Source: an uncultured Alphaproteobacteria bacterium (GTDB lineage: Bacteria > Pseudomonadota > Alphaproteobacteria > Sphingomonadales > SMXR01). From it: a stretch of 39,890 bases of DNA. The notes under the pieces are model-generated. The model was given only the letters and a program-made list of their open reading frames with translations, did no database searches and was not told where the DNA came from. Positions 1 through 6,247 of this stretch are shown piece after piece. The DNA is taken from contig CAKZLM010000112.1 in assembly GCA_937126915.1 (NCBI GenBank), positions 1 through 39,890 of the forward strand, in the 5' to 3' direction. Positions within the stretch are counted from its first letter, which is position 1. The number at the start of each line of letters is the position of its first letter. A program made the position numbers and the translations under genes.

Positions 1-38
1 AAAAAATGCCGCGCTAAAGATAATATCTCCAGCGCGGC
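1..38 (-). terminator. Rho-independent terminator after the beta-barrel gene
   Basis: Arms GCCGCGCT (8-15) and AGCGCGGC (31-38) form an 8-bp GC-rich stem. Read on the minus strand it is followed by a run of Ts (positions 6 to 1, continuing past the edge). It lies about 30 bases past the -1-frame stop of the beta-barrel gene, which is the right place to end that transcript. Confidence 0.75.
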
Positions 39-81
39 CCTTAACATGTTGGTTTTGGGTGACAGATTTAGAAGTTATAAA

Positions 82-729
82 TCATTGCCAAATTAATGCT
101 GTTGGCGGTTTTTTGCCCTTATAGCTTAAGGCCCCATTAAACAGCTCTTCTTTAACGCTGGCGCCACCAAATTTCACATTGGCACGCAGGCCAAGGCCAC
201 GCCAAATATAGGCTTCACCACCGATACCTGCGGTAAAAGCTAATTTTGAATAACTATCAAAGGCGGTGTCAGCCACTTCAAGCTTCATGCTTTGCACACC
301 AAGTGTGGCAAACACCAAAAAGTTTTCATCGGGCCCAAGAACATAACCACCCATCAGATCAAAACCCAAACTGCCTTTGTTTTGGGTTGCTGATGCATAG
401 GAAAGGTCATCAAGAATAATCTGACCTGCACTTATGTTTTTATTAGACCCTGCCAAATAATAAGAAACTTCGGCACCAACCATAACATTCATATAGGGGG
501 TTTCTTGGCGATAGCCGCCTAGGAAGTAAACCCCATCGGTGTTCTTATCATTGCGGTCAGTTACGCTGGTGGCGTCATTAACAGTGGTAATTTTTATTTT
601 GCCTGAACCATATCCAACGCCAGCATAAGCACCTTCAAAAAAGTTTGATCCCGTTGATTGGGCAAAACTGGTGCCCGTAAAAGAAACAGCGACCAAACCT
701 GTTGCCATAAGTGATAAGATTTTTTTCAT
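82..729 (-). CDS. Outer-membrane beta-barrel protein, C-terminus frame-split
   Basis: A small outer-membrane beta-barrel (Omp25/OmpW-like porin-family) protein of about 215 residues. I start it at the ATG at 729 rather than the ATG at 777, because GGGGAA lies just upstream and the protein then begins with a clean signal peptide (MKKILSLMATGLVAVS...SFAQ). The mature part opens with FEGAYAGVGYG, typical of the first strand of 8-stranded barrels, and shows alternating glycine/aromatic strands. The annotated frame ends in TALIWQ, which is not a barrel ending. Read one base back after a run of six A/T (109-114), the sequence continues to a stop at 68-70 and ends INLAMIYNF. That has a terminal Phe with hydrophobics at -2, -4, -6 and -8, a textbook BAM beta-signal. 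This could be a mutation, a sequence error or programmed slippage. Ligand and exact family are unknown. Confidence 0.75.
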   Translation of the reverse strand: MKKILSLMATGLVAVSFTGTSFAQSTGSNFFEGAYAGVGYGSGKIKITTVNDATSVTDRNDKNTDGVYFLGGYRQETPYMNVMVGAEVSYYLAGSNKNISAGQIILDDLSYASATQNKGSLGFDLMGGYVLGPDENFLVFATLGVQSMKLEVADTAFDSYSKLAFTAGIGGEAYIWRGLGLRANVKFGGASVKEELFNGALSYKGKKPPTALIWQ

Positions 730-811
730 AAAAATTCCCCAAAAGAATGCCCGAAATATGAATGAGTATAGGGGCAAAGTTTATCTTAAACAATAGCGGA
801 ATAGGGCTGGT

Positions 812-1900
812 TTATTTTTGCGTAAAACGCATTTCAATGCGGCGGTTGCGGCGGTTGGCTTCATCGGTTTGGCCCGGAACCAAAGGCTGAAACTCACCAA
901 AGCCAGTGGCCGCCAAACGATTGGCAGGAATACCATTTTGGATGAGGTTTTGCACAACGGTGAGCGCACGGCTGGTTGATAATTCCCAGTTTGAGCGGAA
1001 CTCATTATTAAATATAGGAACCGGGTCGGTATGGCCATCAACCCGCAATATCCAATCAATTTCATCAGGAATTGTGGCAGCAATTTCCAACAAGGTTTCG
1101 GCAAATTTAGCCAGTTCTTCCTGTCCTGCTTCACCCAGTTCAGCACTGCCGCTTGCAAATAATAATTCTGATTGGAAAATAAAGCGGTCACCTTCAATAC
1201 GAATGTCGCTGCGGTTGTTTAGTACTTGACGTAGGCGACCATAAAACTCTGAGCGATATTGCGCTAATTCTTCAACCTTGGCGGCCAAGGCAACGTTAAG
1301 GCGGCGACCCAAATCAGCGATAACCGCTTGTTGCTCTTTATCGCGCTGTTCTGATGCTTCTAGGGCGGCGTTTAAACGGGCTAATTGTTCTCGCAGGGCA
1401 TTTAACGCATTGCTTAAACGGGTTACCTCTTGCTGGGCGCTGATTGTTAGTTGGCGTTGTTCTTCCAGTTCTTCTTGCGAGGTGGCATAGCGCGCTTCTA
1501 ATTCATCCAAATCAGCGGCAGTGGTGGCCCCACTTTGACGGGCTTCATCAAGGCGACGATTGGCGTCAGCCAAGCTTTGTTGCAGATTATTAACCTGTGC
1601 CAAAGCATCATCACGGTCAAGGCGGGCTGCTTGTAGGCTGGAGGTTAACTGCCCCAAATCAAAGCGCAATTGGGCATTGGCATCTTGTTCCAATTTTAAC
1701 ATATCAGACAGTTCAGCGACCTTGCCCTTCAGCTCTTCAAGGGCAGCATCTTTACCTGATAAAATTTGCCCTAAGAAAAACTGCGCCAAAACAAACATCG
1801 ATAAAAGAAAAATTATCACGAGTAACAGCGATGACAGGGCATCAACAAAGCCCGGCCAAGTGTTATCAGGTTCTAATCTGCGCTGTGATCGCCCTAACAT
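812..1900 (-). CDS. OmpA/MotB-like peptidoglycan-binding stator protein
   Basis: A 362-residue inner-membrane protein with one TM segment (about 20-45), a long coiled coil (about 50-210) and a C-terminal OmpA-like peptidoglycan-binding domain (about 235-360). That domain shows DGHTDPVPI, an SxxRA helix and the NRRNRRIEMRF end motif. Asp20, in PGFVDALSS at the start of the TM, matches the proton-carrying Asp of MotB, ExbD and TolR. It sits 9 bases downstream of the MotA/ExbB-like gene, so the two form an operon and probably one proton-driven complex anchored to peptidoglycan. No flagellar genes are nearby, and the long coiled coil is unlike classical MotB. Similar MotA/MotB-like pairs occur in many alphaproteobacteria without a firm function. 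Architecture is certain, role is inferred. Confidence 0.85.
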   Translation of the reverse strand: MLGRSQRRLEPDNTWPGFVDALSSLLLVIIFLLSMFVLAQFFLGQILSGKDAALEELKGKVAELSDMLKLEQDANAQLRFDLGQLTSSLQAARLDRDDALAQVNNLQQSLADANRRLDEARQSGATTAADLDELEARYATSQEELEEQRQLTISAQQEVTRLSNALNALREQLARLNAALEASEQRDKEQQAVIADLGRRLNVALAAKVEELAQYRSEFYGRLRQVLNNRSDIRIEGDRFIFQSELLFASGSAELGEAGQEELAKFAETLLEIAATIPDEIDWILRVDGHTDPVPIFNNEFRSNWELSTSRALTVVQNLIQNGIPANRLAATGFGEFQPLVPGQTDEANRRNRRIEMRFTQK

Positions 1901-1909
1901 GAAGACACC

Positions 1910-3076
1910 TTAATCGCGTTGAGATTTATTTTGTTCAAGAGCGGTGGCAATGGTACGCGCCAGTAACTTAAACTCGCCGCGCAAATCTTCCACCATGCGG
2001 TCATTGTTGTTCTGGTCAACCAAGCGCTTCATATGAACATCCATGTTGCGTAAATGCTCACGACTGGCTTCATCAAGGGTGGTGGTTTTTGTCTTATTGC
2101 CACTGCTGCCTTCAACCAATTGATTAAGCACTTTTTGGGTTTGAATTTGGCTTTCCCCTAGACCCTGCATCAATTGTTGATTCGATTTTAGCTGGTCGCC
2201 AAGGGCGGCTAGATGCTCGGCCAAATTGGTGAGCGCCAAATCGGTTGATTTGCGAGCATCCTCAGAACGGCTCATAATGCGCTGTAACTTTTCTAAGCTA
2301 TCGGCTGATTGCTCTAAAAGGGCAGAGGTATAAGCCGATGCACTGCCACCCCCTTCACCATCAATATTAAGGGCGCTGGCGCTAGATAGTTTTGAAACAG
2401 AGGATAACCATTCCTCTAAATCATTATAAAAATGGTTTTGTGCTTGGCCTGCCTGCAGGTCTAAAAAGCCAAGGATAAGTGAGCCTGCCAAACCAAAAAG
2501 CGAAGATGAAAACGCCGTTGCCATGCCCGATAAAGGCGTTTCAAGGCCGCGTTTTAAATCGTCAAACATGGTGGTGATGTCTTCACCGCCCACGGTTAAA
2601 CTTTTAATGGTGGTGCCAATTGATCCAATAGTATCAAGCAAACCCCAGAAGGTGCCCAATAGACCTAGGAAAACTAGCAAACTGATCATGTAGCGAGATG
2701 TTTCGCGGCCCTCAGAAAGGCGGGAAGCGATGCTGTCAAGCAGTGAGCGCATCGACATGGCCGATAATTTGATGGTTGAGGTTTCCTCACCTAATAAGGA
2801 CGCCATCGGTGATAATAATTTTGGGGGACGTGCAATGGGGGCCGAGGAATTGGATGCACGGCGATAGGTTTCCACCCATTCAATTTCGGGCTTAAGGCCC
2901 AAAACTTGACGGAAGATAAATACACAACCAACCAACAAGACGCCAAGAATGACGCCGTTGATGGCAATGTTTGCCATGAAGGCCTGTTGTATGGCGCCAA
3001 ACAATAGCGCCACAATTGCCAACACAACTGCCATAAAGATCATCATACGCGATAAAAATTTACCGGGTTTGGTCAT
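1910..3076 (-). CDS. MotA/TolQ/ExbB-family proton-channel protein
   Basis: A 388-residue inner-membrane protein. Two TM helices lie near the N-terminus (about 8-30 and 35-57), with another pair around 130-150 and 185-205. The segment GLLGTFWGLLDTIGSIG matches the conserved TM motif of TolQ and ExbB (compare GLFGTVWGIM in the TolQ encoded at 14,376-15,107). A GLETPLSGMATAFSSSLFGL segment supplies the last channel helix. The roughly 180-residue C-terminal cytoplasmic tail is helical and charged, much longer than in TolQ or ExbB. It is the first gene of the pair with the OmpA/MotB-like gene. By family knowledge, five MotA-type subunits surround two MotB-type subunits and use the proton gradient. 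What this complex moves or pulls is not known from sequence. Confidence 0.85.
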   Translation of the reverse strand: MTKPGKFLSRMMIFMAVVLAIVALLFGAIQQAFMANIAINGVILGVLLVGCVFIFRQVLGLKPEIEWVETYRRASNSSAPIARPPKLLSPMASLLGEETSTIKLSAMSMRSLLDSIASRLSEGRETSRYMISLLVFLGLLGTFWGLLDTIGSIGTTIKSLTVGGEDITTMFDDLKRGLETPLSGMATAFSSSLFGLAGSLILGFLDLQAGQAQNHFYNDLEEWLSSVSKLSSASALNIDGEGGGSASAYTSALLEQSADSLEKLQRIMSRSEDARKSTDLALTNLAEHLAALGDQLKSNQQLMQGLGESQIQTQKVLNQLVEGSSGNKTKTTTLDEASREHLRNMDVHMKRLVDQNNNDRMVEDLRGEFKLLARTIATALEQNKSQRD

Positions 3077-3253
3077 AAAATTTCCTCAACTGTCCAAATC
3101 CAAAAACTGCTTTAATTTTAAACACATCTGTCATTAGTGCAAGCCTGAGTTTTATGCTGACAAGGAAAAACGGCAAAAGCATGACGAGCAAAGCCTTGAT
3201 TGTGACAAAGTGGAAGGCTAAATAGAAACAGAATTTGAGGAAAGGACGTTTGA

Positions 3254-3763
3254 ATGAAAAACATTCGGTTGGAAAAGGGTAAAGGCTTAAGTGTGGTTTT
3301 GACCATGGCTTTTATGGGGGCTAGTGTGGCTTTAACAATGCCCACGGCAAATGTTAAAGCACAAGAAAATAAACCTTATGAAACCTACAAAGACTGCACC
3401 CAAATTGACAATGCTGCTATTCGCCTCAAATGCTATGACGCCTTTGCAAACGGTGGTGTTTATACCCCCGAAGCGGCGCAAAAAGATTTGATTGATACCA
3501 TTGGTAAGCCAACAGAAATTGAACAGGCCAAGCAAGACACACCTGATGAAGTGAGTGTTGAAATTGTTCGTATGTGGCATAACCCCTATGGCATGTCGCG
3601 TTTTAGAACCAGCGATGGGCAAGTGTGGCGACAAACCAGCGGCAATAGCATGCGCCTGCGTGATGCGCCCTTTAAAGCGGTGATCAAAAAAGGCTTTGGC
3701 AGCAGTTATTACCTATCGCCAGAGGGCACATCGCGCAGCGTTAATGTGCGCCGCAGTCAATAG
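3254..3763 (+). CDS. Secreted protein with CYD motif, VasI-like N-terminal region
   Basis: 169 residues, start supported by GAGGAAAGG 8 bases upstream. A hydrophobic signal segment (about 11-30) with probable cleavage after VKA (residue 36) predicts export to the periplasm. The mature N-terminus carries CTQIDNAAIRLKCYDAFA, the C-x-x-I-x(6)-RLxCYD pattern seen in VasI/TagO-like proteins and in many small alphaproteobacterial periplasmic proteins; the two Cys probably form a disulfide. The C-terminal half (GQVWRQTSGNSMRLRDAPF...) resembles a small beta domain: W-R, then a basic, Gly/Ser-rich tail. No type VI secretion genes are present, so a T6SS role is not supported. It is transcribed divergently from the MotA-like gene. 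Function unknown. Confidence 0.75.
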   Translation: MKNIRLEKGKGLSVVLTMAFMGASVALTMPTANVKAQENKPYETYKDCTQIDNAAIRLKCYDAFANGGVYTPEAAQKDLIDTIGKPTEIEQAKQDTPDEVSVEIVRMWHNPYGMSRFRTSDGQVWRQTSGNSMRLRDAPFKAVIKKGFGSSYYLSPEGTSRSVNVRRSQ

Positions 3764-3785
3764 AACTGATGAGGTATTTATATAA

Positions 3786-3828
3786 GAAAAAAGGGCTGAC
3801 CTATGACGGTTCAGCCCTTTAATTTTTT
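3786..3828. terminator. Bidirectional terminator
   Basis: AAAGGGCTGA (3790-3799) pairs perfectly with TCAGCCCTTT (3811-3820). An A-run lies on the left and a T-run on the right, so it can end transcripts from both sides. It sits exactly between two convergent genes. Confidence 0.8.
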
Positions 3829-3847
3829 ATAAGATTATTGTTGGTAT

Positions 3848-4312
3848 TTATTCAGGTTTTTTAACCTCAGCGATATAAACCCAATGGCCTTCCTCACTTT
3901 TTGCTTCACTTGGTTTTGGCATGTCATCATCTAAATAAGGTTTGGTTTCAAGGTCAACTTGGTTGATCAAAACACCATAATCCATTAACATGTTACGAAC
4001 TAACATGGCGCGGGTAAAGGACAGCTTTAGCGCCTCTTGACCATCGCTGATATTGTCATCGGCAACGGCGTAAATCATCACACGGTCACGGGTGCCACGC
4101 AGGCGCGCTGCCATATTTTTTAGGTCTTCCAACGCAGGAACAGGTAGGCCTAATTGCTGATCATCGAACTGAATGAAAACTGGTTTCACAGGGGGGGTAA
4201 TACGACGTAAGTCACCCACCTCTGATAAGGGTTGGTTATCTTGTGCTGCTGCAACATTGGCAAAAGCACCAAAAGATAGGGTGAGAGCCAACATCTTAAA
4301 AATCGTTTTCAT
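3848..4312 (-). CDS. Small periplasmic protein with divergent OmpA-like fold
   Basis: 154 residues with a signal peptide (MKTIFKMLALTLSFGAFA, cleavage near AAA-Q at 23). The rest follows the OmpA C-terminal domain pattern: a beta strand VFIQFDD, a helix LEDLKNMAARLRG, a strand RVMIYAVADD, then LSFTRAMLVRNMLMDYGV, which corresponds to the OmpA helix LSxxRAxxVxxxLxxxGV. The peptidoglycan-binding Asp and Arg of true OmpA domains (GHTD, NRR) are not visible, so it may have lost peptidoglycan binding. It lies 59 bases downstream of suhB on the same strand and may be co-transcribed with it. It is close in fold to the partner gene at 812-1900 and to pal. Specific role unknown. Confidence 0.7.
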   Translation of the reverse strand: MKTIFKMLALTLSFGAFANVAAAQDNQPLSEVGDLRRITPPVKPVFIQFDDQQLGLPVPALEDLKNMAARLRGTRDRVMIYAVADDNISDGQEALKLSFTRAMLVRNMLMDYGVLINQVDLETKPYLDDDMPKPSEAKSEEGHWVYIAEVKKPE

Positions 4313-4371
4313 GAAACAGTCCTGTTTTCAAAAGTCTTAAAAATTTTGCACACTATGCGTTTTTGATTGCT

Positions 4372-5178
4372 TTATCGCAAGCTTCTTTTTGCATCGCGCA
4401 GTAATTTTTCCGTGGCACGTTGAATTTCACCATTGGTGGCAAGCACATCGCCGGTTTCCAAGATGTTCGTGCCGCCGCTGGTGGTGGATACGTAACCGCC
4501 TGCCTCACGCACCAGCAATAAACCAGCAGCAATATCCCATGGTTGAAGGCCGTGTTCCCAAAAGCCATCAAAACGGCCCGCTGCAACATAAGCCAAATCA
4601 AGGGATGCCGCGCCAAAACGGCGAACACCTGAACAAGATGGCATAATTTCTTTTAATTCTGCAGTGGTTAAATCACTGTCACCTTTACCAAGGAATGGCA
4701 AACCAGTTGCCAAAAGTGATTCTGGTAATTGACGACGGGCAGAAACACGGATGCGATTATCATTCATCCAAGCGCCTTTGCCTTTTTCAGCCCAAAACAA
4801 TTCTTCTTTAATGGGGTCGTAAACAACGCCCGCTTCGATTTGCCCGTCATGTACAAGGGCGACAGACATGGCAAAATGCGGCAAGCCATGAAGGAAGTTG
4901 GTGGTGCCATCAATGGGGTCTATCAACCAAGTTTGGCGCGGGTTCTCGCCTTTAATCTCACCATGCTCTTCGGTAATGAAACCAAAGTCTGGGCGGGAAT
5001 GACTTAATTCACTGATAAGGATATCTTCGGTACGGCGATCAGCTGATGATACGAAATCGGCAGGGCCTTTTTTTGAAACTTGTAATTGTTCCACTTCAGA
5101 AAAGTCACGGCGCAGTTTTTTAGAAGCCTTGTAAACGGCACTGACCATAACATTGATAAGGGCTGAACGGGTTGACAT
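4372..5178 (-). CDS. suhB: Inositol-1-monophosphatase family protein SuhB
   Basis: 268 residues, the usual length of the family. Mg2+-dependent phosphatase acting on inositol phosphates or related sugar phosphates. Both signature motifs are present: the metal site E70-E71 followed by DPIDGTTNFLHG (Asp87, Asp90, Gly91, Thr92), and WDIAAG at 214-219, whose Asp215 completes metal binding. GGAGAAA lies ahead of the ATG. In enteric bacteria SuhB also works in rRNA transcription antitermination. Whether that holds here cannot be seen. It follows efp on the same strand, a common alphaproteobacterial neighbourhood, with a hairpin in between. Confidence 0.93.
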   Translation of the reverse strand: MSTRSALINVMVSAVYKASKKLRRDFSEVEQLQVSKKGPADFVSSADRRTEDILISELSHSRPDFGFITEEHGEIKGENPRQTWLIDPIDGTTNFLHGLPHFAMSVALVHDGQIEAGVVYDPIKEELFWAEKGKGAWMNDNRIRVSARRQLPESLLATGLPFLGKGDSDLTTAELKEIMPSCSGVRRFGAASLDLAYVAAGRFDGFWEHGLQPWDIAAGLLLVREAGGYVSTTSGGTNILETGDVLATNGEIQRATEKLLRDAKRSLR

Positions 5179-5307
5179 GGGTCATTTCTCCGAATTCGTA
5201 AGTTGATCACAGTGTAAAAGAACGATGGGTGACAGCGTGTGTCCTTTTTCAGGGCTGCGCTATTAGGGGGCTATTTACGCCTTTTTGCAAAAAAAGCAAG
5301 TAGATTG

Positions 5308-5345
5308 TTTAGGCCCAACTTATATCTCATCGGGTTGGGCCTAAA
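5308..5345 (-). terminator. Strong hairpin between efp and suhB
   Basis: TTTAGGCCCAAC (5308-5319) and GTTGGGCCTAAA (5334-5345) form a perfect 12-bp stem with a 14-base loop, 20 bases past the efp stop. The T-run expected directly after the stem on the minus strand is delayed by about 14 bases, so it may be an imperfect terminator or an mRNA-stabilising end. Its core arms recur at 32,873-32,905. Confidence 0.6.
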
Positions 5346-5364
5346 AAATGCTTAGGGGCAGCAA

Positions 5365-5925
5365 CTATTCGCGGGTTGAATAGGTGCGGTCTTCAGTGCG
5401 AATAACAATACGGTCACCTTGAGCGATGAAGGGAGGAACCATAACACGCAGGCCATTATCTAAAACAGCAGGCTTATTTGAGTTAGCGGCGGTTTGGCCT
5501 TTAATAACAGGCTCGGTTTCGACCACTTCTAGGGTTACGGTGTCAGGCAAAGAAACGCCCAGAGGGGTTTCTTCATAAAATTCGATCTCAACCTGCATGC
5601 CATCTTGCAAGAAAACAGAATCATCACCGACGTCTTCAGCGCTGATGCTAATTTGCTCATAAGTTTCACCATCCATGAAAGTGAACATGTCACCATCAGC
5701 AAAAAGGAAAGTATATTGCTTTTGCTCAAGGCGAACTTTTTCAACTTTTTCACTGGAACGGAAACGTTCGTTCAATTTGGTGCCGTCGCGCAAGTTCTTT
5801 AATTCAACTTGTAAGTATGCACCGCCTTTACCCGGTTGGGTGTGTTGAATTTTTACAGCGCGCCAAAGGCCGCCTTTATAGTCAATAACGTTACCGGGAC
5901 GGATAGAGTTACCATCAATTTTCAT
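5365..5925 (-). CDS. efp: Elongation factor P
   Basis: 186 residues, normal for EF-P. It binds ribosomes stalled on polyproline stretches and promotes peptide bond formation. Domain I runs to about residue 65, domain II to about 130 and domain III (OB fold) to the end, with the conserved [15 protein letters not shown] segment. Lys33, in QPGKGGAY, is at the tip that is beta-lysylated by EpmA/EpmB in bacteria of this type; those enzymes are not in the window. AAGGA lies before the ATG. A sigma70-like promoter is visible at 5980-6008. Confidence 0.97.
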   Translation of the reverse strand: MKIDGNSIRPGNVIDYKGGLWRAVKIQHTQPGKGGAYLQVELKNLRDGTKLNERFRSSEKVEKVRLEQKQYTFLFADGDMFTFMDGETYEQISISAEDVGDDSVFLQDGMQVEIEFYEETPLGVSLPDTVTLEVVETEPVIKGQTAANSNKPAVLDNGLRVMVPPFIAQGDRIVIRTEDRTYSTRE

Positions 5926-6247
5926 CGATCAATCCTTAAAGTCTTTAATCAGCCATGCCGAATATCCAAAATTTGCCGTTCTATACCAGTTTGTTGAAAG
6001 GTGGGCAACATAAATGCCTTGCCTTGATTATCACGTCAATCATATGTCTTCGTTTGGCAATGTTTTGCTGACATGGGAAAACACCAAATATTAGTGTAAT
6101 CGATTGTGATGTAATATGAAACTTTTATTGCAGTGACTAGATTTGTATTGAATTTACGTCGAAACAATTTAGCATGTGTTTTTTTAATGTAAGGGTCATG
6201 TAACTCTTTAAAAATGATAATAAAATGCATGGGTTAATGGACTGGTT
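5926..6247. other. Divergent intergenic region between efp and the hybrid kinase
   Basis: 322 bases without a convincing gene. The left part holds the efp promoter. The right part is AT-rich and presumably holds the kinase promoter, for which I see no clear -35/-10 pair. A short open frame antisense at 6036-6230 has no ribosome site and no protein-like character. Confidence 0.5.
5980..6008 (-). promoter_or_regulatory. Probable promoter of efp
   Basis: On the minus strand, TTGCCC (6003-6008) and TATAGA (5980-5985) are separated by 17 bases. This places the start of transcription about 45 bases ahead of the efp ATG. It fits a housekeeping promoter but is unverified. Confidence 0.45.

Noticed and set aside
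781-1197. 138-residue open frame, minus strand
   Set aside because: Lies out of frame inside the OmpA/MotB-like gene, with no ribosome site and no domain.
812-3076. Zorya anti-phage system
   Set aside because: Only the motor pair is present. No zorC, zorD or zorE-like gene lies on either side, and the neighbours are housekeeping genes.
3254-3763. Type VI secretion component (VasI-like)
   Set aside because: The CYD motif alone is shared by many periplasmic proteins, and no T6SS gene is nearby.
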